7,131 nucleotides of DNA from JBFKOL01 sp041628815 (GCA_041628815.1 JBFKOL010000228.1:1-7131), one strand, 5' to 3'. Numbered from the stretch's first letter, positions 1 to 5,595 are shown. Numbers and translations are program-made. Notes: generated by a model from the letters alone, not told the origin.

Positions 1-323
1 CATTTTATGTACACTGGTCATTCGAGGGAGATATATCGGTGTATGGAGTTCGGGATTGGTCGCGGGTATCAGACGGCATCATAGGGAAATGAACATAGCT
101 GATGCAGGCTACAATCCGAGGCAGAGTCAGCCGATAACTCTCCTTCTAAAAAAAGGACCAGCTCTTTTGGCGCAGGCTTATTAACCATCCTGGAAGAGAT
201 ATCCGATCAACATCGCGTATGATGGTCAGTCTGAGACAAGGATTTTCTTTTAGAGGAGTCTCTTTTCCTTCTATATATTCGTTTCCATGATTTGGATAAA
301 TTTAGCCGGTTGGAATGCTGGCT
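1..323. other. Gene-free stretch at the window edge, possibly eroded
   Basis: I see no convincing gene here. On the plus strand a frame is open from the window edge to a TGA at 90-92 (29 codons, containing VRDWSRVSDG). It could be the last residues of a gene lying outside the window, but it is too short to judge. Bases from about 160 to 227 also read for about 20 codons as coding-like sequence (LLTILEEISDQ) without a start. An imperfect hairpin (304-309 with 318-323) directly follows the cupin stop codon, but it has an A-C mismatch on the minus strand and only a weak T-rich tail, so it is a poor terminator candidate. Confidence 0.35.
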
Positions 324-674
324 TCACAAGCTGATTTCCTCATAACCGCTTTTGATAACGGTTGAGATCATCTTGAATTTTTCCTTGGCCTTTATGGTGT
401 TTGGCTTATGGGCAGGAATAATTATGGACTCTCCACTTTCCAGTATGTTGGGTTTGTCATCAATAATTATTTCTGACTTTCCTTCAATGATCTGGATTAA
501 GCGATCAAAAGGAGATACTTTTCCTACTACAACTTCTCCTGAATCGAATGAAACCGCGCTGACATTGCCGGTAGTTTTTCTAAGGATAGATTTGATAACT
601 ACCGACTTAGGGAGATATTCAATGACGTCAATAAATCTAAATGCCTTCGAGTCTTTATAATCAAGATTGTGCAT
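324..674 (-). CDS. Small single-domain cupin protein with degenerate metal ligands
   Basis: The 116-residue product fits the small cupin_2 (RmlC-like jelly roll) family. Residues 35-110 hold the fold: the FDSGE turn (43-47), PFDRLIQIIEG (55-65), the IIIDDKP strand pair, GESIIIPAHKPNTI (81-94) and a final hydrophobic strand. Relatives of this size normally read SEHTAPFD and PANIPHAL; here the first is VVGKVSPFD and the second PAHKPNTI. The histidine of motif 1 is therefore absent and the one of motif 2 is replaced by Asn92, with a histidine displaced to position 89. Metal binding is doubtful, so a sensory or ligand-binding role or decay is possible. The ATG at 674 is the only start in frame after the stop at 720-722, and no Shine-Dalgarno is visible. 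The gene is the last of the minus-strand series and lies 192 bases beyond the PycTM gene. The natural ligand cannot be told. Confidence 0.8.
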   Translation of the reverse strand: MHNLDYKDSKAFRFIDVIEYLPKSVVIKSILRKTTGNVSAVSFDSGEVVVGKVSPFDRLIQIIEGKSEIIIDDKPNILESGESIIIPAHKPNTIKAKEKFKMISTVIKSGYEEISL

Positions 675-719
675 CTGATAGGTTAAAAGCTTATGATCGG
701 TTACTTCGAATATTTTCCA
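675..719 (-). other. Coding-like frame before the cupin start, cut off by a stop
   Basis: The cupin frame stays open upstream of its ATG for 15 codons reading WKIFEVTDHKLLTYQ, which looks like normal protein sequence, and then meets a TGA at 720-722. A pair of ATG codons (721-723 and 718-720) lies just there in a neighbouring frame; removing one A from the run of four A at 713-716 would join them to the cupin as MMEIFEVTDHK. The small cupins I know start near the present ATG, so this may be a lost N-terminal extension or chance. Confidence 0.3.
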
Positions 720-722
720 TCA

Positions 723-791
723 TTAAATCTTTAAAGCAAACTGTATGTCTTCGACCTTCCCGTCAACCATCTTGAGGCAGATTTTACACAT
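723..791 (-). CDS. Possible 22-residue peptide with a CxxC pair
   Basis: The reading MCKICLKMVDGKVEDIQFAL plus two residues starts at the ATG at 791 and ends in TAA at 723-725. The stop overlaps another ATG (TAATG). The N-terminal CKIC could bind metal or be a remnant of a zinc-ribbon-like protein. No Shine-Dalgarno is clear and a stop (TAG) lies four codons upstream of the CCT codon that opens the frame. It may be a true micro-peptide, the tail of an eroded gene, or noise; I do not recognise it. Confidence 0.2.
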   Translation of the reverse strand: MCKICLKMVDGKVEDIQFALKI

Positions 792-866
792 CAAAACAGG
801 TCCCTATGGCGTACAGCATTTATATCTGTGCCTTTTCGGGAATGCGCCGACATGCTGCACAGGATG

Positions 867-1535
867 TTAGTAATATGGCGCAACTTTAATAATTCCAGCG
901 ATTAAGGTTGTTACCGATGCCAAGGAAATTCCAATTATAAAAGTGAAAAAGGCAAGCCTTATCCCTTTCATTTTAAATCCCAGGCGGTGCCCAGAATAAA
1001 ACAGATCCTGAGCCAAAAACTCCTGGAGATCCTTTTTATATTTTAAGGTCAGATTCAGTTTTTCAAAAAATAAATCATACTCCATATTAAAAATATTGCC
1101 GAAATAAAAAGGGTTTTTGGTATGGTGGTGCTCATTCATGTGCGGCGGGTGTTTGAACTTTGTGGGCATCAAAATAAAAGCCGAAATGCACACGGTACAT
1201 AGACTGGTACCAGCCAGGATAAGAACAGGTACATACAGCAGATTTTCCAGGATAAAATCCAAATTCGAAATTACATTGGGAATCAAGAGCGTGAGCATTA
1301 TCGCATTAAGGCTTAACAATATGGCGGCCTTATTATCGGCGACATGAATCAATTGCACATTGTTTCTCTGTAGCGTCCGGACAATATTGATCGATTCCTT
1401 ATCGAGCTTTCCACTGGTTTTCATACTTTTCGGGTTTTCTAAGGGACTACCCTCTCGTGCCGGATTCATTTGCCAACGCCTGTTCCCGATCGCGTCGTTG
1501 ACAGAATCGGCTTGCCTAATTTTTCTTCGCATCAT
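867..1535 (-). CDS. Pycsar-type transmembrane effector protein (PycTM, DUF5706)
   Basis: The 222-residue product matches the pattern of the PycTM/DUF5706 family, whose known members act in Pycsar anti-phage systems: a cyclase makes cCMP or cUMP and the effector impairs the inner membrane. Seen here: a polar N-terminus (1-45); a helix leading into the family signature HVADNKAAILLSLNAI (64-79); membrane segments at about 70-90, 99-123 and 191-216; and the second family signature NPFYFGNIFNM (141-151) followed by an amphipathic stretch with KYKKDL and QDLFYSGHRLGFK. A histidine-rich loop (HPPHMNEHHH, 129-138) lies between TM2 and the FGN motif. No HD, TIR or cyclase domain is fused to it. ATG at 1535 or 1532 is chosen because it lies inside the end of the SPFH gene (20-base overlap), which implies translational coupling; later starts at Met23 or Met38 would still keep the whole domain. 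Role in defence is inferred from family only; membrane stress response is an alternative. Confidence 0.8.
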   Translation of the reverse strand: MMRRKIRQADSVNDAIGNRRWQMNPAREGSPLENPKSMKTSGKLDKESINIVRTLQRNNVQLIHVADNKAAILLSLNAIMLTLLIPNVISNLDFILENLLYVPVLILAGTSLCTVCISAFILMPTKFKHPPHMNEHHHTKNPFYFGNIFNMEYDLFFEKLNLTLKYKKDLQEFLAQDLFYSGHRLGFKMKGIRLAFFTFIIGISLASVTTLIAGIIKVAPYY

Positions 1536-2361
1536 TTACACCAATGAACGGCACGGCTCCTGCTCCTGTGACCTGGGGGAGTACGCCATCCCATTTCTCT
1601 ATTGCCTTAAGATTCGCCTCGATCTTTCGAAGTTCGATAAGGTCGGGCGAAATATTCATTTTTTGCAGTCGCAAGGCTTCTGCCTCAGCCGTTGCAGCGG
1701 TAATGGTCTGTTGTGCCTCCACCTTTATACGATCGAGGTCTCTTTCAGCCTTTAGCGCATTCTGTTCGGCCGTCTGCTTTGCTTCAATGGCGTCTGTAAA
1801 AATCTTGGAAAAACTAAAGGAAACGATCGAAAAGGCGTCTACCGAAATATTAGATCGCATCAGTCGTTTTGTCAAAGATTCTTGCATTTCAGCACTTACT
1901 GCGGGTCTTTTGGTAATCAATTCTTCCGCGGTATAGCGGGCTGTCACTGCCTTCATTACTTCCTGTATGGCCGGATCTATCATGCGGTCTTTAAATTCCA
2001 AACCGATAGTCTGATAAACCATGTTGGCTTTTTCTGGTACGACATGATAATTGAGCGCTACGGATAATGCCACATCCTGAAGATCAGATGAGGCGGATGC
2101 CGCATCAGTCACTACCTTATTAATCCTGATATCCATTTTAATAATGCGCTGCATCACGGGTACTCTGAAATGAATTCCTTCATTCAATACCTTATCTTGA
2201 ACAGCGCCAAAATTCATGACTATGCCTCGCTCTCCGGCGCCGATCTGGACCCACGGCTTGAAAAAACCGAAGACCACAATTATTAAAAACAGGAAGACTA
2301 TATTCTTCCAGGGACCTTTCGTCATGGCGTCAATCATTACTTTCTTATCTTGATTATTCAT
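1516..2361 (-). CDS. SPFH/prohibitin-family membrane protein
   Basis: The 281-residue product has the layout of bacterial prohibitin-type proteins: a short basic N-terminus, one membrane anchor (about 19-36, ending FFKPW), the start of the SPFH domain with GAGERGIVMNFGAV (41-54) and LNEGIHFRVPVMQRI (59-73), the body with SSDLQDVALSVALNYHV (91-107), and an alanine/glutamate-rich coiled coil (about 190-255: EAKQTAEQNALKAERD). The C-terminus is short with a GAGAVPFIG motif. Such proteins form large ring or cage assemblies on the membrane that organise lipid domains and hold membrane proteases or other partners. Length and motifs are complete, so the gene should be functional. Its ATG overlaps the stop of the 41-residue gene (GATGAATAA), and its own end overlaps the PycTM gene by 20 bases; tight coupling suggests that SPFH and PycTM work together at the membrane. 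Identification is firm; the specific partner is inference. Confidence 0.93.
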   Translation of the reverse strand: MNNQDKKVMIDAMTKGPWKNIVFLFLIIVVFGFFKPWVQIGAGERGIVMNFGAVQDKVLNEGIHFRVPVMQRIIKMDIRINKVVTDAASASSDLQDVALSVALNYHVVPEKANMVYQTIGLEFKDRMIDPAIQEVMKAVTARYTAEELITKRPAVSAEMQESLTKRLMRSNISVDAFSIVSFSFSKIFTDAIEAKQTAEQNALKAERDLDRIKVEAQQTITAATAEAEALRLQKMNISPDLIELRKIEANLKAIEKWDGVLPQVTGAGAVPFIGVNDAKKN

Positions 2362-2479
2362 CGCTTCCGATATTTATTTTGAGTTTTTCCGCACGTTTTG
2401 TTGCTTTGGCCGCTTTCTTCTCTTTCCTGGTCATTGCGGGTGCTTTTTTATCTGATTTATTTCCTTTGTTTTTTGACAT
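2354..2479 (-). CDS. Lysine-rich 41-residue protein, first gene of the SPFH-PycTM operon
   Basis: An ATG at 2479 opens a 41-residue frame ending in TAA at 2354-2356. The product begins MSKNKGNKSDKKAPAMTRKE and continues with KKAAKATKRAEKLK and an acidic tail IGSDE. More than a third of residues are lysine or arginine, there is no hydrophobic segment, and most of the middle could form one charged helix. The stop overlaps the SPFH start by 8 bases, which is the main support that it is translated. The charge would suit binding to nucleic acid, ribosomes or acidic membrane lipids, but no family is recognised. Upstream the sequence is A/T-rich with no clear Shine-Dalgarno, as is usual in Bacteroidota. 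It is easily missed by gene callers because of its size. Confidence 0.65.
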   Translation of the reverse strand: MSKNKGNKSDKKAPAMTRKEKKAAKATKRAEKLKINIGSDE

Positions 2480-2500
2480 GATTATTAATGTTTTAAAAGA

Positions 2501-2740
2501 TTAAGATTTTATTGGTGAATCAATCTGTATATGGTTATGAATATTGAAAGGGGGCAGTTTGAATGATCCGGAATGGAAAACAAGATTCATGTGTCTGTCC
2601 TCTGTGACCTTGTCATCATGATACCATTGGATCGTATAAAAAGAAGATTTGATCTTGGATAGAAAAATGGTGCGGGTATCAGAAAGACTTAAGTTTTCTG
2701 ATAATTTGTATGACCTCGGGAAGTGTTTTGTTCAGCCTGA
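2501..2740 (-). other. Open coding-like frame without an early start, overlapping the csbD end
   Basis: Minus-strand reading from about 2740 down to the TAA at 2501-2503 is stop-free for about 80 codons in a frame different from csbD. It contains SLSDTRTIFLSKIKSSFYTI, QWYHDDKVTEDRHMNLVFHS and GSFKLPPFNIHNHIQI, which reads like natural protein with an aromatic, beta-rich character. The first ATG is at 2590, giving only 29 residues. It may be the tail of a gene whose start was lost or fused to csbD by deletion, or a chance open frame. The operon promoter for the 41-residue gene must also lie in or near this stretch, but I cannot point to a convincing -7/-33 pair. Confidence 0.25.
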
Positions 2741-2894
2741 CTCCTATACGGGTCAGCATGTCCCTTTCCCTGCCATTTTTAAATGTCACATCAGAAAGTG
2801 TCAACTGTCCGAACTGTTCTTTGAGCCTGAGAGGTTGCCAGTCCCAATTCCCATAAATCGTATTGTCCTGGATATGGTTTATTAAGTGGTCCAT
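2679..2894 (-). CDS. CsbD-like general stress protein
   Basis: With ATG at 2894 the product has 71 residues, the usual size of the CsbD family (about 60-75). The family pattern is clear: GNWDWQPLRLKEQFGQLTLSD (about 15-35), corresponding to the typical GNWnxxKGKLKQKwgxLTddD, then VTFKNGRERDMLTRIGVRLN, corresponding to the LxxxEGKxExLxGKiQxrxG stretch, then KTLPEVIQIIRKL. The family is a small helical, stress-induced protein of unknown biochemical role. The frame is open further upstream to a GTG at 2987 that overlaps the AraC stop, but this would add 31 residues unlike the family, so I prefer 2894. It lies 89 bases after the AraC gene and could be co-transcribed with it, or driven from the gap, which holds a 12-bp palindrome. 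The substitutions relative to family consensus (WQPLR for the usual lysine-rich part) make this a divergent member. Confidence 0.75.
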   Translation of the reverse strand: MDHLINHIQDNTIYGNWDWQPLRLKEQFGQLTLSDVTFKNGRERDMLTRIGVRLNKTLPEVIQIIRKLKSF

Positions 2895-2959
2895 AATGTT
2901 CGGGGTGGTAGGTAATTCATACCCGCAAGATGCGCCATTTAAAACGTGAAGTCTTACAT

Positions 2960-2971
2960 TCTTGTACAAGA
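2960..2971. promoter_or_regulatory. Perfect 12-bp palindrome between the AraC gene and csbD
   Basis: TCTTGTACAAGA is fully self-complementary and sits 65 bases upstream of the csbD start and just beyond the end of the AraC gene. The position suits an operator for a dimeric regulator controlling csbD. AraC-type proteins usually bind direct asymmetric repeats, so the neighbour is not the obvious ligand; chance occurrence cannot be excluded. Confidence 0.3.
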
Positions 2972-2983
2972 GGATTACATATA

Positions 2984-3544
2984 TCACATGTTTTCCAGGT
3001 TTTTGCTTCGTTTCATCTTCATCTTCTTGTAGAAAGAAGGAGTGGTCCCCGTTATTTTTTTAAACTGGTTGGACATATGCGCGGGACTGCTGTAGTTCAG
3101 CTTATATGAAATTTCCGAAAGGTTAAGTTCGTCATAGAGTATCAGTTCTTTCACCTTTTCGATTTTGTGAAAAATGATGTATTGCTGTATGGTAATGCCC
3201 AGTACTTCCGAAAAGATGTTGGCCAGGTAAGTGTAGTTAAAACCTAATTTTTCACTGATGTAGTCTGAATAATTCACTTTGGGTAATTCATCGGAATAAT
3301 GAATCATTTCAGTAATCACGTTTTTAATTTTTTCAATCAGTATACTCTTTTTGTTCTCCAACAGTTCCAATCCCGATTTCAATAAATTCCTGCTCAATTG
3401 CTCTCTTTGCGCTTCCGTGATGTCTCCTATGATTTCAACCATACCCAAATCAATGGCACCATATTGTATACCTAATTTGTTGAGCTCTTCCTTTACCATC
3501 ATTTTGCATCGCAAACTCACCATGTATTTGATATATATTTTCAT
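2984..3544 (-). CDS. AraC-family transcriptional regulator
   Basis: The 186-residue product ends in a complete AraC/XylS double helix-turn-helix domain (about 92-176): YISEKLGFNYTYLANIFSEV (first HTH), ITIQQYIIFHKIEKVKELIL (linking helix) and LNLSEISYKLNYSSPAHMSN followed by QFKKITGTTPSFYKK (second HTH and the conserved end). The N-terminal part (1-90) is short, beginning MKIYIKYMVSLRCKMMVKEE, and includes an IDLGMVEI strand; it has no cupin or periplasmic sensor. This compact form is common in Bacteroidota, where it is often found near stress genes. The ATG at 3544 is chosen because IYIKYMVSLRCK is typical of relatives. The gene lies upstream of csbD on the same strand and may control it and the SPFH operon beyond; this is inference from position. 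The effector, if any, is unknown. Confidence 0.92.
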   Translation of the reverse strand: MKIYIKYMVSLRCKMMVKEELNKLGIQYGAIDLGMVEIIGDITEAQREQLSRNLLKSGLELLENKKSILIEKIKNVITEMIHYSDELPKVNYSDYISEKLGFNYTYLANIFSEVLGITIQQYIIFHKIEKVKELILYDELNLSEISYKLNYSSPAHMSNQFKKITGTTPSFYKKMKMKRSKNLENM

Positions 3545-3576
3545 CTTTCAGAGTTTGTGTTACCTTTCCATTTAAG

Positions 3577-3600
3577 TGACCGTTTGGATTTGGAGGTCCA
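3577..3600. repeat. Possible right terminal repeat of a decayed IS3-type element
   Basis: TGACCGTTTGGATTTGGAGG begins with TGA, as ends of many IS3-family elements do, and lies just beyond the stop codon of the transposase remnant, which is where the right end should be. I could not find a matching inverted copy on the other side (3950-4100), so the call is tentative. Confidence 0.25.
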
Positions 3601-3606
3601 AAAAGG

Positions 3607-3945
3607 TTATGAGACCTTCCCTTTATCCGGCACAGCCATAAGCAGAAAATTCACACCTTTGACACGCTGATCGAGCACCTCTATTGGTGTAAGATCGTTC
3701 ATTGAGCTATGAGGCCGGGAGGGGGGTTGCATCCCGGCGCCAGTGCCCGAAATGATCTTCGGCTTCTCTTGTCGATATGTGTCATTATATGTCCGTGCAC
3801 GCATCGCTAAAGCTGCTGACGAATGATTCAATATACGGATTATGTACAGGTTTTCCCCGTCATAAGAAGTCGAAGGTGGCTCTGCTTTCGCACACGCGTG
3901 GATCGGGTGCCCGTTGTCCGGGCGGCTATGGTGAGCAGGGTACAT
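3607..3945 (-). pseudogene. Frameshifted IS3-family transposase (orfB) remnant
   Basis: One long frame reads from 3945 to the TAG/TAA-side end at 3607, but its parts belong to different original frames. RPDNGHPIHA (about 3895-3925) keeps the second catalytic Asp in its DNG context. In a neighbouring frame at about 3776-3838 the sequence reads NPYIESFVSSFSDA, which carries the catalytic Glu motif (YIESF) of IS3-type integrase cores. Back in the first frame RPHSSMNDLTPIEVLDQ (3667-3717) is the usual C-terminal motif. Asp to Glu spacing is about 86 bases instead of the roughly 105 expected for a D(35)E core, so there are internal deletions as well as frameshifts. The first catalytic Asp and all of orfA are missing. 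The element is certainly inactive. The identification rests on three motifs in correct order and strand; exact subgroup is not determinable. Confidence 0.65.
3714..3738. repeat. GC-rich inverted repeat inside the transposase remnant
   Basis: GCCGGGA (3714-3720) and TCCCGGC (3732-3738) form a perfect 7-bp stem around an 11-base loop that starts with six G. It sits right before the RPHSS motif, where the reading frame of the old transposase is damaged, so it may mark a small insertion or a deletion joint. Confidence 0.4.
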
Positions 3946-4021
3946 GGGCGGCCTGTCAATTCCTAATCCCCGGTCTGTGCAGCCTCATGACTGGAAGTGA
4001 TCATGCCTCGCGCCTGCCTGA

Positions 4022-4039
4022 CCGGTGCGGGAGCACCGG
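4022..4039 (-). terminator. Terminator-like hairpin after the lipoprotein gene
   Basis: CCGGTGC and GCACCGG form a perfect 7-bp stem with a four-base loop (GGGA on the plus strand). It lies 28 bases past the lipoprotein stop codon, a normal place for a terminator. A T-run is lacking on the minus strand, so it may be a weak terminator, a 3'-end stabilising structure or a remnant of the neighbouring element. Confidence 0.4.
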
Positions 4040-4067
4040 CCCGATATTTTGGTATAGGACGTATGGG

Positions 4068-4869
4068 TCAATATTCCAGGACCACATCGGTGATACCTCC
4101 CGCTTCACAATCCACCATTCTTGAGAACAGCTCACTCCCCCCGTTGGAAAACACTTCGTATTCCAGTTGCAGCAGGTTCTCTTTATAGATTTCGCCTTCA
4201 ATCATGCCGGCGTCCTGCAAATCGTAAATTACTGTTTCATTTTGGGTCACCGTAACGCCGCTATCATTTACGACCGTTAAGTAGTTGTCAAATACATGGA
4301 TCCTTACTGAGTCGGCACCTTCGGCACCGGGTGCGATAATGTGGAAGTAAGTTCTTGGGTAGAGCTCATAATTGATGGATGCCGTGATGCTTTGGTAAGG
4401 TATGGGGTTGTTTAAACCGTATTCAACATATACTCCGTTTTCCCACAGCCAGGTCTGGTATTCCTCGTCATAACCATCACCGGACCGCGATACCAGTCCG
4501 AAGGTGTGGGTGTGAAAAGCTTTGGGTTCTTCAATATTGGCCAGTCTATAGAAGCCCTGTTGATCAGAGACGACGGTGGTGCCCTGGCAACTTCCCCCCC
4601 CCGATAAAGCCTCTTTCGCAGTCCGTAAGCCTTATTTTGATCGCTGCTATGCCTTCCCGGGTTACCCGGTTCAGGACCTGTCCTTCCATGGCGGTAAAAC
4701 GCGATTCCTGCTCATCCGCAAGTGGCTCGCTTCCGCAACCGCCGCACAGGATCATTACGGCCAATGAAAATAAGGCAACAGGGATGCATGGCAGGGAATG
4801 GTAAAAGCGGTTTGCCAAATGAAAAGATGTTGTCCATAATAAGAAAGCGGAAAACCTCTGATCTTTCAT
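4068..4869 (-). pseudogene. Lipoprotein with carboxypeptidase-regulatory-like domain, split at a G9 run
   Basis: The 5' part (from ATG 4869) has a hydrophobic signal segment (IPVALFSLAVMIL) ending in CGGC, giving a likely lipidated Cys45, then acidic residues and MEGQVLNRVTREGIAAIKIRL, the first strands of a prealbumin-like carboxypeptidase regulatory domain. At nine G (4594-4602) the frame ends in LPGHHRRL and a stop at 4564-4566. Shifting frame exactly in the run gives uninterrupted sequence to the TGA at 4068-4070: SCQGTTVVSDQQGFYRLANI completes that domain, followed by YDEEYQTWLWENGVYVEYGL, TASINYELYPRTYFHIIAPG, VRIHVFDNYL and SRMVDCEAGGITDVVLEY. With 8 G the product would have about 266 residues. 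No other stop lies in the gene, so the damage is recent, switchable or a read error. An exported surface or periplasmic role is likely. The start is uncertain: ATG 4944, ATG 4869 and TTG 4815 are in frame; TTG 4815 would give the most typical short signal peptide. Confidence 0.7.
4594..4602. repeat. Run of nine C (G9 on the coding strand) at the frameshift site
   Basis: Nine identical bases lie within the lipoprotein coding sequence just after the codon for Ile89. Runs of this length slip during replication and are the classic substrate for on/off switching of surface proteins. In the form seen here the gene is off; loss of one G or gain of two puts it on. Confidence 0.85.
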
Positions 4870-4944
4870 GGCCTGATGATGAGCGGGCAATGCCCCGGCC
4901 CCGAAGGTTGTAGCGGGCGGGCAATTATACTGTGCATGCTTCAT

Positions 4945-5040
4945 TCTTCAATCATTTGATCATCACTCATTAATTGTCAATCATCATTCTTAAATCAATC
5001 CCGCCTGTTGGTTTATCAAAAAATGGATACGTATAGCCTC
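4945..5040. other. AT-rich intergenic leader of the lipoprotein gene
   Basis: This stretch is rich in ATCA/TGAT repeats and has no long frame. On the minus strand a nine-codon frame MSDDQMIEE ends in a TGA that overlaps the ATG at 4944 (ATGA). That overlap could couple translation if the 4944 start is used, but it may be chance in a TGA/ATG-rich sequence. No clear promoter is seen. Confidence 0.3.
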
Positions 5041-5073
5041 AAGAATAAATACCACCTGTGGGTATTTATTCTT
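5041..5073 (-). terminator. Perfect 13-bp hairpin, terminator of the DUF4199-like gene
   Basis: AAGAATAAATACC (5041-5053) is exactly complementary to GGTATTTATTCTT (5061-5073), with a seven-base loop. It starts 8 bases after the stop codon of the minus-strand membrane protein gene, where an intrinsic terminator is expected. The stem is A/T-rich with three G/C pairs at the loop, and the descending arm ends ATTTATTCTT, which supplies the U-rich part. It would work on either strand. Confidence 0.65.
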
Positions 5074-5081
5074 TCGGTTCC

Positions 5082-5528
5082 CTACGCTTCGCTACGGTCT
5101 TCAAGCAGGCTGTCTATCACCCTTGTGACGATGTAGCCGCCGATCAGCGCGGTGGCGATCCCTTCCACCAGGATGGCGATGACGGCTGTCCATGGCGTGA
5201 GCAGGTCGGGGTATGGAAAGTTGGCGCGGATGGCTTCGAAGAACGGTTCGTTGAGGACGAGGTAGACCATGACGGCGGCGGCGAACGGTATGACCGCGAC
5301 GAGCGTCATATAGAGCCCTTGTGTTACGCCGGAGACATAGTTGTGTAAAGAGTCCGGGTTATGGCGCCGGTATTCGCGTATCGCCAGGTAGAGAAAGGCG
5401 AGGTGGACGAAGCCGTTGAGGACGCGCAGGTGGTAGTTCTGGCTTTGCCCGAGCAGGTGGACGACGAAGAAGAGCAGGACGAGCGCGATGAACATCCGGA
5501 TGCCGTAGCGGAGAGCGGTTTTTTGCAT
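5082..5528 (-). CDS. Four-helix inner-membrane protein, DUF4199-like
   Basis: From ATG at 5528 the product has 148 residues with four hydrophobic segments: IRMFIALVLLFFVVHLLG (about 10-27), VLNGFVHLAFLYLAI (36-50), GLYMTLVAVIPFAAAVMVYL (72-91) and WTAVIAILVEGIATALIGGYIV (113-134). The loop YRRHNPDSLHNYVSGVTQGL between helices 2 and 3 and the general plan resemble the DUF4199 family of Bacteroidota, whose function is unknown; the match is by pattern only. The frame extends 34 codons further upstream (to 5630) with sequence rich in Phe, Pro and Asn that does not look like the family, and MQKTALRYGIR is the typical start, so I use 5528. The gene is much richer in GC than the gene to its right (63% in the line 5401-5460). 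It stands alone, with a hairpin at its 3' end and a dyad in its leader. Confidence 0.75.
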   Translation of the reverse strand: MQKTALRYGIRMFIALVLLFFVVHLLGQSQNYHLRVLNGFVHLAFLYLAIREYRRHNPDSLHNYVSGVTQGLYMTLVAVIPFAAAVMVYLVLNEPFFEAIRANFPYPDLLTPWTAVIAILVEGIATALIGGYIVTRVIDSLLEDRSEA

Positions 5529-5595
5529 TGGTGTGACTTGATTGAATACCTGATTAAAGTAAGGAATAAGAGGGAGAAAAGGGCAGTTTTTAGAC

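Noticed and set aside
1117..1755. Plus-strand open frames of 76 and 131 residues opposite the PycTM and SPFH genes
   Set aside because: They lie antisense to well-supported genes and have no family features or starts with support.
2895..2987. GTG start overlapping the AraC stop as N-terminus of the CsbD-like protein
   Set aside because: It would add 31 residues not found in the family; the ATG at 2894 gives the usual length.
3961..4067. Possible structured RNA (group II intron end) around the GC-rich hairpin at 4022-4039
   Set aside because: No domain V signature is present and the hairpin is explained as well by a terminator after the lipoprotein gene.
3777..4124. Plus-strand frame of 115 residues
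   Set aside because: It is antisense to the transposase remnant and the end of the lipoprotein gene and has no recognisable motif.
4712..4924. Minus-strand frame of 70 residues overlapping the lipoprotein start
   Set aside because: The other frame has the signal segment with CGGC and continues into the recognised domain; this one ends in an unrelated basic stretch.
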